A DNA stretch of 64,000 nucleotides, from assembly GCF_900129835.1 (NCBI RefSeq), contig NZ_FQXA01000002.1, positions 1-64,000 on the forward strand, in the 5' to 3' direction. Within the stretch, counting starts at the first letter, position 1; each line of letters starts with the position of its first letter. The DNA comes from Stutzerimonas xanthomarina DSM 18231 (GTDB taxonomy: Bacteria; Pseudomonadota; Gammaproteobacteria; Pseudomonadales; Pseudomonadaceae). The notes beneath the pieces were generated by a model. It ran no database searches. It saw nothing but the letters and a program-made list of their open reading frames with translations, and was not told the DNA's origin. Below, piece after piece: positions 48,057-57,845 of this stretch. The position numbers were made by a program, and so were the translations under genes.

Positions 48057-49466
48057 ATGACCCGACTATTTTCCCTGCTGCTGTGTCTGCTCGTGCTTAT
48101 GCCCTGGCCGGCCTCTGCGCGGGTGATGGGGCCGCCAGCCTGGCAAGCGGCCGATACCGTACGCGATCTTGCGGATATCCGCCGCAGCGGCGTGCTGCGG
48201 GTGCTGGTCAATCAGAGTCGCAACAGCTCTGGCGAGGTTAAAGGCGAAGCTATTGGTGTTGAGTATGTACGCCTGCGTGCGTTCGAGCAGTATCTCAATC
48301 GCGGGTCAAAAGGGCCTCCGATCACCTTTAAGATCATTCCCAAAGCCAAGGATCAGTTGCTCGGTGCGCTGCAGCGCGGGGAGGGTGATCTGGCCGCGCC
48401 TGGGGAGATCCTGGCGCAAGGCGCGATTCGCCGACTAAGCCGTAGCCGCGCCGTGATCGATCAGGTGCCGATGGTATTGGTGAGCCGGCAGGGCGGTCCT
48501 CGCTATCACAGCTTCGAGCAACTGTCGGGTCGTAGCTTGGCGTTAGCCGCTGGCAGTGCCGCAGGCTCCGCTCTCGACAAGCTCAATAGAACCTTGATGC
48601 AAGCCGGGCGAGCTCCGATTGCGGTCGAGTGGGTGGACCCCACGCTGGCAGTGGAAGACGTGCTGGAAATGGTACAAGCCGGTGTCTATCCGGCAACGGT
48701 GGTTGAGCAGCCGATTGCAGAGCGCTGGGCGAAGGTGCTGCCGAAATTGCGCATCGAGTCGACGCTGACGTTGGGCGATCCTGCTGACGTGCACTGGTTT
48801 GTGCGAAAGGATGCCGGGATGCTGCGCGCGAGCATCGACCGTTTTTTGCAGACTTACAACGCGCCGGATAACCAGGACGCGGTGTTCGTTCGCGTCTACC
48901 GCAGGCTCTATCGGGTTCAGTACCCATTGGATCGTGTCGGCAGACAGCGCCTGGAAAAGGTGCGTCCGACCTTGCAGCGGCATGCTCAGGCGCAGGATCT
49001 CGACTGGCTCAACCTGGCAGCTCTGGCATTCAAGGAGTCGACCTTAAACCCATCGGCGCGCGGAGCCTCGGGCGCCACCGGGCTGATGCAAGTAACGCCA
49101 GCGACCGCTCGCAGTATGGGGGTGCAGAACATCGGCCAGTTGGACAACAACGTGCTGGCTAGCGCGAAGTATCTGGCGAGCATCCGTAAAACCTTTTTTT
49201 CCAGCCCCAGACTGAATGAACGCGAACGCATGGCGTTTGTGCTGGCCGCCTATAATCTGGGGCCGCAGCGGGTCCAGGCTTTGCGTGCGGAGGCCCGACG
49301 TCGAGGTCTCAACCCTGATCAGTGGTTTTTCCAGGTCGAACGCGTCGCCATGTCGACCATGGGCATGGGCGTGGTCAGCTACGTCAATGCGGTAAACAAG
49401 TATTACCTGGCCTATACCCGGGAACGTTATCTGCTCGAGGGTAGCCCGCAAAGCGCCGCCAACTGA
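48057..49466 (+). CDS. MltF-like membrane-bound lytic transglycosylase
   Basis: This 469-residue protein has a signal peptide at 1-21 ('LFSLLLCLLVLMPWPASA'). A substrate-binding-protein domain (about 35-270) starts with 'LADIRRSGVLRVLVNQS'. A C-terminal SLT domain has the catalytic Glu in 'AFKESTLNPSARG', followed by 'GATGLMQVTPATARSMG' and 'FVLAAYNLGPQRVQALR'. It cuts peptidoglycan glycan strands in the periplasm; the family's first domain can sense wall peptides. The ATG at 48057 begins the signal peptide. It is convergent with lifO at a five-base gap. It is not the canonical mltF by context. Confidence 0.92.
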   Translation: MTRLFSLLLCLLVLMPWPASARVMGPPAWQAADTVRDLADIRRSGVLRVLVNQSRNSSGEVKGEAIGVEYVRLRAFEQYLNRGSKGPPITFKIIPKAKDQLLGALQRGEGDLAAPGEILAQGAIRRLSRSRAVIDQVPMVLVSRQGGPRYHSFEQLSGRSLALAAGSAAGSALDKLNRTLMQAGRAPIAVEWVDPTLAVEDVLEMVQAGVYPATVVEQPIAERWAKVLPKLRIESTLTLGDPADVHWFVRKDAGMLRASIDRFLQTYNAPDNQDAVFVRVYRRLYRVQYPLDRVGRQRLEKVRPTLQRHAQAQDLDWLNLAALAFKESTLNPSARGASGATGLMQVTPATARSMGVQNIGQLDNNVLASAKYLASIRKTFFSSPRLNERERMAFVLAAYNLGPQRVQALRAEARRRGLNPDQWFFQVERVAMSTMGMGVVSYVNAVNKYYLAYTRERYLLEGSPQSAAN

Positions 49467-49471
49467 GCAGT

Positions 49472-50494
49472 TCAGCTGCGCTCAGCCGCAACCAATTGCT
49501 CAGCCGCTTGAAGGCGTTGACGCTCGGTTTCGTCGAAGCGTTCTGCCGTCAGACGGGTGATGGCCGCGCGTTTATCCGCTTGGCCAAGGCCCTGGCTGCG
49601 TTCAATCCGGCGTTTTTCCAGGCGGTAGGCGGTGACGCGGTCCTGCCATGCTCGACGCTTGGCGTCGAGCCGCTCCAAACGGGCTGCGGCTGCGTTGCCA
49701 ACCAATTGCTGGCGTAGCTGGCGCAGTTCCGTGGAGCTGCCGCCGCTGGCTGCTAAAGCGCGGGTCTGTTCGCGCAGCTGCACTTGCATCTGTGCCGCCA
49801 ACAGATCCTGCAGTTCCGCTGGCAGGCTGTTGCGCAAGTTGTCCAGTGCTGCGCCTTTGCCTGACGCATCAAGGCTTGGGTCATGATGAATTGCCAGGCG
49901 TTCCAGCATGAAGTGGTCAGCTGCTTCGTCCAGGCCAAAGAAAGTCTGATGGACCAGGTCATCGAATATTCCTGCACGTAACTGCTGCACGGCCCGCAGC
50001 CGGATGCGCATGGCGTCTATGCCTGCCTGCTGCATATGCTGCTGTTCCAGCAACAGCAGCTGCCGCTTGTAGTTCAGGTACTGGCTCAGCAGCCGGATGG
50101 CGTGGCCTGCGGCAGGTGCGGGCAGTTCGGCTTCGATATAGCGACGTAGCCGGGCGATGCTGGTTTCCAGCGGTTCCTCGCCAATCGAGGCGAGGAAGTA
50201 ATCGAAGACTCGGCGTATCTCGGCATCAATGATCAGCTTCCCGGCGGCGTCGGCGCGAAGTCGGCCGTCCACCTGGGTGCCAGCAAAGGAGCCTGGCAGA
50301 CGGTCAAGCGCATCCGTTCGCGGCCGCGGTGGAGCTTGGGCCGGATGTGTTTGCTGGCTGATCTGGCTCGTGCTGTTCCGAGCGGCTTCAGCGCGGCTCT
50401 GCGTCTGGGCAGGCACCGGGTCGAGTGGAGCACTGCCGTTCATCACAATGCCGATGAGAAGCCCTAACACAAACAGGACGGCGATAAATTTCAT
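49472..50494 (-). CDS. lifO: Lipase-specific foldase (lipase chaperone)
   Basis: LifO (Lif/LipH) is anchored in the inner membrane and folds LipA in the periplasm before type II secretion. The 340-residue protein has one N-terminal helix (about 3-20). A Pro/Ala/Thr-rich linker at about 25-65 follows. The helical body begins with the family motif 'RRVFDYFLASIGE' (RxxFDY). The rest is long charged helices ('AAARLERLDAKRRAWQDRV'). It follows lipA by 50 bases in the same direction. The length agrees with the family. Confidence 0.95.
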   Translation of the reverse strand: MKFIAVLFVLGLLIGIVMNGSAPLDPVPAQTQSRAEAARNSTSQISQQTHPAQAPPRPRTDALDRLPGSFAGTQVDGRLRADAAGKLIIDAEIRRVFDYFLASIGEEPLETSIARLRRYIEAELPAPAAGHAIRLLSQYLNYKRQLLLLEQQHMQQAGIDAMRIRLRAVQQLRAGIFDDLVHQTFFGLDEAADHFMLERLAIHHDPSLDASGKGAALDNLRNSLPAELQDLLAAQMQVQLREQTRALAASGGSSTELRQLRQQLVGNAAAARLERLDAKRRAWQDRVTAYRLEKRRIERSQGLGQADKRAAITRLTAERFDETERQRLQAAEQLVAAERS

Positions 50495-50544
50495 CAGAAT
50501 GCCTTGTCGTCAGAAGGGTGGGGCCAGCGGGCCCCACCGGAGCC

Positions 50545-51498
<954 letters not shown>

Positions 51499-51568
51499 CT
51501 AGGGTGACTGACATTGAGCAATCCATCGCCATTCACCGCGCCTAGCGCGTACTGCAGCGATGACTGGC

Positions 51569-51583
51569 GCAGCATTCGTGCCA
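51569..51583 (-). promoter_or_regulatory. Sigma-54 promoter of lipA
   Basis: On the minus strand TGGCAC-GAATG-CTGC (51583-51569) matches the -24/-12 consensus TGGCAC-N5-TTGC at all but one base. It lies about 70 bases before lipA. P. aeruginosa lipA is known to have a sigma-54 promoter, which supports the call. Confidence 0.8.
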
Positions 51584-51706
51584 GTTTGCCAAGCGACATG
51601 CATTAAGGCTCTAGCGCGGCGTTTCGCCTGCACCAAAATTGCCGGGGCGTGGCGGCACCAGCGAAACGTCCGTTACCAGAAGGAACATGCGCTTGGGTAG
51701 GAAGGT

Positions 51707-51734
51707 GATAACGCGCAAGTTAACCGAAGTTATC
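51707..51734. promoter_or_regulatory. Inverted repeat upstream of the lipA promoter
   Basis: GATAAC (51707-51712) and GTTATC (51729-51734) are separated by 16 bases and lie about 125-165 bases upstream of the -24/-12 element, the usual range for an enhancer-binding protein. A weaker AAGTTA direct repeat lies inside. Confidence 0.35.
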
Positions 51735-51784
51735 TGCTATATCGCTGCTTTAAGTGACTGATCGGTCCTAAATAAACCGTCTAG

Positions 51785-52282
51785 TCAGGGGTAATCGATA
51801 GCGGTGATGTACCAGAGCTTCGGCCCGGTAGGTGTCTGCACCTGAACCTCGGCGTCGAGCGTTCTGCCCACCAAAGCGCGCGCCAGCGGCGAATCGATGC
51901 TGATCAACCCTTGGCGCAGGTCCAGCTCATCGGGACCGACGATACGGTAGCGGGCCTGCTCTCCCTCTTCGTCCTCGACTGTCACCCAGGCGCCAAAATA
52001 GACCTTGCCGGGATCGCTGGGCCGTTCTGCAACCACTTTGAGTTTCTCCAGCCGTTTGGTCAGAAAACGTACGCGGCTGTCGATTTCACGCAGCATCTTC
52101 TTGCCGTAGGTGTACTCAGCGTTTTCCGAACGGTCGCCTTGGGCAGCTGCCTCGCTGACCGACTGGGTCACCTGAGGCCGCTTCACATGCCAGAGTTCAT
52201 GCAGCTCGGCTCGCAGCCTCACCTCGCCTTCGGGGGTGATCAGAGGGGTGCCGGCAGGGCGAGGTGGGCGATAACGGCTCAT
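51785..52282 (-). CDS. greB: Transcription elongation factor GreB
   Basis: GreB enters the RNA polymerase secondary channel and helps cut backtracked transcripts. The 165 residues start 'MSRYRPPRPAGTPLITPEGE'. An N-terminal coiled coil (about 15-80) has the tip 'AAAQGDRSENAEYTYGKKML' with the catalytic acidic pair. A C-terminal FKBP-like domain ends 'KLWYITAIDYP'. The GreB form is seen from the longer basic N terminus. It is downstream of the ABC permease gene at 63 bases, same direction. Confidence 0.96.
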   Translation of the reverse strand: MSRYRPPRPAGTPLITPEGEVRLRAELHELWHVKRPQVTQSVSEAAAQGDRSENAEYTYGKKMLREIDSRVRFLTKRLEKLKVVAERPSDPGKVYFGAWVTVEDEEGEQARYRIVGPDELDLRQGLISIDSPLARALVGRTLDAEVQVQTPTGPKLWYITAIDYP

Positions 52283-52345
52283 GGCGTTTCCAGTTCAGCA
52301 CGGGCTGGGCATTCTACAGGCAGTCCAACACGCTGCCTGTTCCAA

Positions 52346-54847
52346 TCAATTTTCACGCAGCACATTTAGCGGGCTGGCGTTGAGTGCTCGACGCGTACCC
52401 AGCACGCCCGCCGTACCGACCAGCAGCGCGCCAATCAGGGGCAGCAAAAGCAGCCATGGGTGCGGCTGCCAGCGAAGATCGAAAACGAAGTGATAGAGCA
52501 GGGCGCTGACCAGTTCGCAACCCAATGCAGCGAGTACACCGCTGGCCGCGCCTAGTACGCCGAATTCGGTACGTCGGGCTCTGAGCAACAGTTTTCGCTC
52601 CGCCCCTAGCGCCCGGAGCAGCGCGCCTTGACGAATCCGCTCGTCCAGCGTTGCTTGAAGACCGGCAAACAGGACCGCCAGGCCTGCCGCCAGCACGAAC
52701 ATCAGCACATATTCGACCGCCAACGAGACTTGCGCCAGGATGCTGCGCAACTGGCTGAGCAAGGCTTCGACTTGCAATATCGTCGCAGACGGGAAGTCTC
52801 TGGCAAGCTGCACCAGTTCGCGATCCTTGCCTTGCGGCAGGTGAAAGCTGGTCATGTAGGTCGCCGGAACGTCCTGCAAGGTGTCGGGCTCGAAGATCAT
52901 GTAGAAGTTAGGCTGGAAACTGTCCCAGTTGACCTCGCGTAGGCTGGTTACGCTGACATCGCGGGTGAGCCCGCCAACTGTGAAACTGAGCCGATCGCCA
53001 AGCTGCACCTGAAGACTTTCGGCCAGCTCGGCTTCCACCGACACGCCAGGCAGATCGGCTCGCGCCCCGGTCCACCATTGGCCAGCAGTCAGACGATTGT
53101 CGGAGGGCAGATCCTCGGCCCAGGTCAGGCTCAGGTCTCGACGAATCGCGCGCTCGCCCTGGCTTTCCTTGCTTACCAGCTGGCGTACCGGCTCGCCGTT
53201 GATCGCAACCAGACGACCTGGAACCACCGGGTACAGCGGAGCTGCGTGGTCGGAGAGTGCCTCGATGCGTGCGGTGAATGCGTCCCGGTCGGCGGGTAGG
53301 ACGTTCAGTACGAAATGGTTGGGTGCGTCATCCGGCAACTGGTTTTGCCAGGTATCGAGCAGCTCGCCACGCAGCAACCCGATCAGTGCCATGGCGAGCA
53401 ATATCAGGCCGAAAGCCAGCGACTGACCGGCCGCTGCCAGCGGGTGTCGGAGAAGCTGTCCGAGGCCTAGACGCCATGTCAGTGATGCGCCTGAAAGCGT
53501 TCGGCGCAGCCCTTTCAATGCCAGCAACAGCAATCCGCCGAGAATCACCGTGGCGAGCAGACCGCCGCCCAGCAGCGCGAGCGTAATCTTCAGATCCAGA
53601 CTAAGCCGCCACATGATCAAGCCAAGGGCGGTCACGGCGGCCCCGTACACGAGCCAGGAGCTCGGTGGAATCGGCAGCATGTCGCGACGCAATACCCGCA
53701 GTGGCGGCACGCGGCCCAGTGCGGCCAGAGGGGGCAAGGCGAAACCCGCCAGCGCAACCAGGCCGGTCGCAATCCCCGCCAGCGCCGGCCACAACGTGGC
53801 AGGCGGCACTTCACTGACCACGAGTTCGCGCAGCAGGAAAAACAATCCATGTTGCGCGGCCCAGCCCAGCAGCGCGCCAGCCGTGCTAGCAACCAGGCCC
53901 AGGTAGGCGAGCTGCAGGGTATAGAGCATCAATGCTTCGCGGCGTGACAGGCCAAGACAGCGCAACAACGCACTGGCATCGAAGCGGCGAGCCGCGAAGC
54001 GTGCGGCCGATAGCGCCACTGCTACGCCTGCGAGCAGCACTGCGGCTAGGCTGGCCAGATTGAGGTAGCGTTCGGCACGCCCCAGCGCGCCACCGATTTG
54101 GCGGTTGCCGTCCTTGGCTGTCTCGATGCGCTGATGCGGTTGTAGAGCGACTTTGACGGCCTCTTGGTAAGCTGCCAGTTGCTCCGGGGTGCCTCGCCAG
54201 AGTTCGCGATAGCGCACACGACTACCGGGCTGTACCACGCCGGTCGCTTCGAGATCATCCAGATGCATCAGCACGCGTGGCGTCAAGCTGTAGAAATCGC
54301 CAACGCGATCAGGTTCGTAGGTCAGCACGCGGGTCAGCTGCAGCGGCTTGTTACCAACTTCAATCCACTCACCGATCTGGAGGTTCAGGGCGGCGAACAA
54401 GCGTGCTTCGGCCCAGGCTTGCCCGGGCTTCGGACCTGTTCCGGGCTGTTCGGGCTGATATGGCGCAGCTGCACTGCGAAGCTCACCGCGTAACGGATAG
54501 CTGTCATCAGCGGCCTTGACGCTGGTCAGCTGCAGGTTGTCGTCCGTAGCGATAACGCTGGAGAACTCAACCACCCGAGCGTGCGCAAGCTGCAATTGGT
54601 TGCCTGCTTCGATCTGTTCCGCTTCGGCGGGAGCACTGCCGCTCAATACCAGGTCGGCGCCCAGAAACTCGGTTGCGCGCAGCAGCATGGCGTCGTTCAG
54701 CCGCGCGCCAAAATAGCCAATGGCTGTGCTGGCCGCGACCGCGATCAACAGCGCAAAGAACAGTACGCGCAGCTCACCGGCACGGGCGTCGCGCAACAGC
54801 TGACGCAGCGCCAGCGTTGCCAGGCGGCTGAGGGGCACATGCTTCAT
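52346..54847 (-). CDS. ABC transporter permease, FtsX-like (YbbP type)
   Basis: This 833-residue protein has the double FtsX plan: an N-terminal helix (about 20-45), a large periplasmic region, helices at about 245-430 and a second periplasmic domain, then three C-terminal helices ('EYVLMFVLAAGLAVLFAGLQ', 'LLLLPLIGALLVGTAGVLG'). It works with the ATP-binding gene upstream, whose stop it overlaps by four bases. With tesA beside them the pair matches the E. coli ybbA-ybbP-tesA locus. The substrate is unknown; a lipid or envelope role is inferred. The start at 54847 is chosen by that overlap. Confidence 0.92.
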   Translation of the reverse strand: MKHVPLSRLATLALRQLLRDARAGELRVLFFALLIAVAASTAIGYFGARLNDAMLLRATEFLGADLVLSGSAPAEAEQIEAGNQLQLAHARVVEFSSVIATDDNLQLTSVKAADDSYPLRGELRSAAAPYQPEQPGTGPKPGQAWAEARLFAALNLQIGEWIEVGNKPLQLTRVLTYEPDRVGDFYSLTPRVLMHLDDLEATGVVQPGSRVRYRELWRGTPEQLAAYQEAVKVALQPHQRIETAKDGNRQIGGALGRAERYLNLASLAAVLLAGVAVALSAARFAARRFDASALLRCLGLSRREALMLYTLQLAYLGLVASTAGALLGWAAQHGLFFLLRELVVSEVPPATLWPALAGIATGLVALAGFALPPLAALGRVPPLRVLRRDMLPIPPSSWLVYGAAVTALGLIMWRLSLDLKITLALLGGGLLATVILGGLLLLALKGLRRTLSGASLTWRLGLGQLLRHPLAAAGQSLAFGLILLAMALIGLLRGELLDTWQNQLPDDAPNHFVLNVLPADRDAFTARIEALSDHAAPLYPVVPGRLVAINGEPVRQLVSKESQGERAIRRDLSLTWAEDLPSDNRLTAGQWWTGARADLPGVSVEAELAESLQVQLGDRLSFTVGGLTRDVSVTSLREVNWDSFQPNFYMIFEPDTLQDVPATYMTSFHLPQGKDRELVQLARDFPSATILQVEALLSQLRSILAQVSLAVEYVLMFVLAAGLAVLFAGLQATLDERIRQGALLRALGAERKLLLRARRTEFGVLGAASGVLAALGCELVSALLYHFVFDLRWQPHPWLLLLPLIGALLVGTAGVLGTRRALNASPLNVLREN

Positions 54848-55530
54848 TGGCTCAGCTCGTCGGCAAGTTGGCGACCGCCTTCCAGGCGAAGCAAGCGCTG
54901 GCAACGATGGGCCAGACGTTCGTCATGGGTTACCAGCACTAACGTCGTGCCGCGTTCGCGGTTGAGCTCGAACAACAGTTCGGTGATGGTCGCGCCCGTA
55001 TGGCTGTCGAGGTTGCCGGTCGGCTCATCGGCGAACAGCACCGCCGGTTCCGCGGCGAAGGCGCGGGCGACGGCAACGCGCTGCTGCTCACCGCCTGACA
55101 GTTGCCTTGGGTAATGATGCAGGCGCGCGCCAAGACCGACACGATCGAGCAATTCGGTGGCTTTCGCCTCTGCGTCAGGGCGGCCGTGCAGCTCAAGCGG
55201 AAGCATGACGTTTTCCAGGGCGTTGAGGCTGTCGAGCAGCTGAAACGATTGGAAAACGAAGCCGACATGCTCGGCTCGCACACGGGCGCGCTGGTCTTCG
55301 TCCAGCGCGCCGAGCAGATGGCCAGCCAGATGCACCTCGCCTGATGTGGGAAGGTCCAGGCCCGCCAACAAACCGAGCAGCGTCGATTTGCCGGAACCTG
55401 AAGTGCCGATAATGGCAAGGCTGTCGCCCTTGTCGAGGCTCAATGACACATCGTCTAATATCGCCAGCTCGCCTTCCGCGCTGGGTACCGCTTTGCTAAG
55501 GTTCCGGGCGTAGAGAATGCTGGCGCTCAT
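54844..55530 (-). CDS. ABC transporter ATP-binding protein (YbbA/LolD type)
   Basis: This 228-residue ATPase has Walker A 'IIGTSGSGKSTLLGLLAGLD', Q-loop 'VFQSFQLLDSLNALENV', signature 'LSGGEQQRVAVARAF', Walker B 'VLFADEPTGNLDSHTG' and switch His in 'LVTHDERLA'. It is of the MacB/LolD subgroup that pairs with FtsX-like permeases. The gene is divergent from tesA with only 10 bases between the two start codons. It is coupled by four bases to the permease gene. Confidence 0.95.
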   Translation of the reverse strand: MSASILYARNLSKAVPSAEGELAILDDVSLSLDKGDSLAIIGTSGSGKSTLLGLLAGLDLPTSGEVHLAGHLLGALDEDQRARVRAEHVGFVFQSFQLLDSLNALENVMLPLELHGRPDAEAKATELLDRVGLGARLHHYPRQLSGGEQQRVAVARAFAAEPAVLFADEPTGNLDSHTGATITELLFELNRERGTTLVLVTHDERLAHRCQRLLRLEGGRQLADELSQ

Positions 55531-55540
55531 GGAGATTCCG

Positions 55541-56146
55541 ATGCGAGTTTGGTTGAGAGGTGGGGTCCTGGTTTTGCTGTGCTGGGCTCAGGGCGCCTTG
55601 GCGGGAACGGTGTTGGTAGTCGGGGATAGTATCAGCGCCGCTTTCGGGCTGGAAACCAGCCAGGGCTGGGTACAGCTGCTCCAGCAACGCCTTGAAACAG
55701 AGAATCTTGACCATCGCGTGGTGAACGCTTCGATCAGTGGTGACACCAGCGCTGGAGGACTGGCGAGGTTGCCTGGCTTGCTGGCGGAGCACGATCCGGA
55801 AGTCGTCATTATCGAGCTTGGGGGCAATGATGGGCTTCGTGGTCAGCCACCGAAGCAACTGAACAGGAATCTGGCCGCTATGGTCGACCTGTCACTCAAG
55901 GCGGATGCCGAGGTCGTGTTGCTCGGTATACGTTTGCCGCCCAACCTGGGGCAACGTTACACGCGTGCATTTGCGGAGGCGTTCGACTCGCTTGCAGACG
56001 AGCGGAACCTGCCCTACGTGCCGTTTTTTCTTGAAGGTGTCGGTGGGGTTGAGGGCATGATGCAGGCCGATCGCATCCATCCGACAGCGGGTGCCCAGCA
56101 GCAGCTGCTGGACAACGTCTGGCCGGTGCTCGAACCCTTGCTTTGA
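55541..56146 (+). CDS. tesA: Arylesterase / lysophospholipase TesA
   Basis: TesA is a periplasmic SGNH/GDSL hydrolase with thioesterase, protease and lysophospholipase activity in E. coli. The 201-residue protein has a signal peptide (about 1-21, 'LVLLCWAQGALA'), block I 'VVGDSISAAFGL' with the nucleophile Ser, block III 'IIELGGNDGLRG', and block V 'DRIHPTAGAQQQL' with Asp and His. The ATG at 55541 has GGAG six bases upstream; earlier ATGs would overlap the ABC gene. The 3' neighbour is a small CxxC protein. Confidence 0.95.
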   Translation: MRVWLRGGVLVLLCWAQGALAGTVLVVGDSISAAFGLETSQGWVQLLQQRLETENLDHRVVNASISGDTSAGGLARLPGLLAEHDPEVVIIELGGNDGLRGQPPKQLNRNLAAMVDLSLKADAEVVLLGIRLPPNLGQRYTRAFAEAFDSLADERNLPYVPFFLEGVGGVEGMMQADRIHPTAGAQQQLLDNVWPVLEPLL

Positions 56147-56191
56147 AGCGTGCGCGCGGCTACTGTCGCGCCCCTCGAATCGGAGCCTTAG

Positions 56192-56473
56192 ATGCCGCGC
56201 CCAGCCTGGACCCTTTTTGCCTATCGCCTCATCGTTCCAGACGAGCAGTTCGACTTGTTTGCTTGCCGGGAGAACCGGCTGCACCTGGCATTGCGGCAAC
56301 TGGAGTTGAGCGGTCAGGTTGATCGCACGCTTTGTGGTGGTTTTCTGCCAGCGCGTCCGCACTGGCAAGATATCGAGCGCTCCGTACTCAAGGACCGCCG
56401 GCTCTGCCCCGCGTGTCGCGACGCGCTCGGCGCACAACGCAAGGGCCTTCCGTCTGCCGTCAGCGCCTGGTAG
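56192..56473 (+). CDS. Small conserved protein with C-terminal CxxC
   Basis: This is a 93-residue basic protein with no recognised domain. It begins 'MPRPAWTLFAYRLIVPDEQF' and ends with 'RRLCPACRDALGAQRKG', whose C-x2-C could bind zinc or form a redox pair; a third and fourth Cys are at 'LFACREN' and 'RTLCGGF'. A Pseudomonas gene of the same size sits at the same place, between tesA and an L,D-transpeptidase gene, which supports it as real. Codon usage matches the neighbours. Its ribosome site is weak. Confidence 0.6.
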   Translation: MPRPAWTLFAYRLIVPDEQFDLFACRENRLHLALRQLELSGQVDRTLCGGFLPARPHWQDIERSVLKDRRLCPACRDALGAQRKGLPSAVSAW

Positions 56474-56539
56474 GTCGGCGCCTGCAGGCGGTTCGAGTAC
56501 AATCGGCGAAACCCGAACACTTTCCCAAGGAAACCCTGA

Positions 56540-57502
56540 ATGCTCTCGCGTGCGTTTGCAGTCGCCTCCAGTGTGTCATTCGCGGCTTTACTCTCGGCCG
56601 GTCAATCTATTGCTCTCGAACTACCGTTGCCTCCAGAAGGCGAGGATGTGGTTGGGCAGATTCAAGTGATCAAGGCCAAGTACGAAGACACCTTCGCTGC
56701 GCTCGGCGAAACGCATGATCTGGGCTATCTGGAACTGATTGCGGCAAATCCGGGCGTGGATCCATGGTTACCAGGCGAAGGGACCGACATCATTCTTCCG
56801 ACGCGGTACATCCTGCCACCCGGGCCGCGTGAAGGCGTGGTGATCAATCTCGCGGAGTACCGCCTGTATTACTACCCGGAGGGCAAGGATGTGGTGCACA
56901 CCTTTCCGCTCGGTATCGGGCGTGAAGGTTGGGGTTCCCCGGTCGGCAATACGCGAATCTCAGCCATGACCAGCAACCCAGCCTGGTATCCGCCGCAATC
57001 GATCCGCGACGAACACGCAGCCGACGGTGATCCGCTGCCGAAGGTGGTGCCGCCTGGGCCGGATAATCCGCTGGGTCCATACAAGTTGAGCTTGGCGTTG
57101 CCCGGTTATCTCATCCATGGTTCGAACAAGAAATTCGGAATCGGCATGCGCGTCAGCCATGGTTGTTTCCGTATGCTCAACCACAACGTTCTAGAGCTAG
57201 CAGGCTTGGTCAAGGTCGGAACCTCGGTGCGGATCATCGACGAGCCTTACAAATTTGGCGTGAGCCAAGGCAAGGTTTATCTGGAGGCGCACACGCCGCT
57301 TCAGGATGAAGAACAGAAGATGACGCTCATGGACAAGCATGCGGTGGTGATCAATACATTGCTCAAGCGTGACGAGTCTGCAGGGTCGCTGCAGCTGGAT
57401 TGGGAAATGGTGCGTGAGATCATCGCTGGCGAAGACGGCCTGCCGATCCAGATCGCCGAGCAGGGGCAGGCTCTGGCCACTCATGAAGAGCCCGTCTTCT
57501 AA
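56540..57502 (+). CDS. L,D-transpeptidase (YkuD family)
   Basis: This 320-residue enzyme links peptidoglycan stems or anchors lipoprotein by L,D-transpeptidation. It has a signal peptide (about 1-24). A LysM-like segment follows at about 40-80 ('DLGYLELIAANPGVDPWLPG'). The YkuD domain (about 95-230) carries the catalytic His in 'YLIHGSNKKF' and 'RVSHGCFRMLNHN' with the Cys. Its closeness to oprI, the abundant murein lipoprotein, suggests a role in lipoprotein attachment, though this is inference. It is convergent with oprI across a strong terminator. Confidence 0.93.
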   Translation: MLSRAFAVASSVSFAALLSAGQSIALELPLPPEGEDVVGQIQVIKAKYEDTFAALGETHDLGYLELIAANPGVDPWLPGEGTDIILPTRYILPPGPREGVVINLAEYRLYYYPEGKDVVHTFPLGIGREGWGSPVGNTRISAMTSNPAWYPPQSIRDEHAADGDPLPKVVPPGPDNPLGPYKLSLALPGYLIHGSNKKFGIGMRVSHGCFRMLNHNVLELAGLVKVGTSVRIIDEPYKFGVSQGKVYLEAHTPLQDEEQKMTLMDKHAVVINTLLKRDESAGSLQLDWEMVREIIAGEDGLPIQIAEQGQALATHEEPVF

Positions 57503-57545
57503 TATTGCGTGTCTACAGATCGCGCCTGGAAAAACAGGCGCGCAC

Positions 57546-57579
57546 AAAAAAGCCGACCTGACTGCAGGTCGGCTTTTTT
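57546..57579. terminator. Bidirectional terminator between the L,D-transpeptidase gene and oprI
   Basis: AGCCGACCTG and CAGGTCGGCT (loop ACTG) carry six A bases before and seven T bases after, so the stem serves both convergent genes. Confidence 0.95.
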
Positions 57580-57590
57580 TCGCCTGAAGC

Positions 57591-57845
57591 TTACTTGCGG
57601 CTGGCGCGTTCCAGCATACGCAGTGCACGCTCATTGGCTTCGTCAGCGGTCTGCTGGGCCTTCTGGGCAGCCTGCAGAGCCTCGTCGGCACGGCTGTACG
57701 CTTCGTCGGCACGCGCTTGAGCGCGGGCGGAGGCGTCTTCAGTCGCGGTCAGACGGGCTTCGCTTTCTTTGGTCATGCTGTTGCTGCAACCAGTAGCCAG
57801 AACTGCGGCGAAAGCCAGAGCAGAAAATTTCAGAACGTTGTTCAT
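57591..57845 (-). CDS. oprI: Major outer-membrane lipoprotein OprI
   Basis: OprI is the small murein-type lipoprotein of Pseudomonas. The 83-residue precursor has a lipoprotein signal ending in 'VLATGCSN' (lipobox ATGC, Cys at 20). The mature part is an Ala-rich heptad coiled coil with '[20 protein letters not shown]' (in parts) and ends in Lys ('LERASRK'), the residue linked to peptidoglycan in Lpp. The ATG at 57845 follows AAGGGGA, which rules out the nine-residue longer start. A sigma-70-like promoter lies about 60-87 bases upstream. Confidence 0.97.
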   Translation of the reverse strand: MNNVLKFSALAFAAVLATGCSNSMTKESEARLTATEDASARAQARADEAYSRADEALQAAQKAQQTADEANERALRMLERASRK

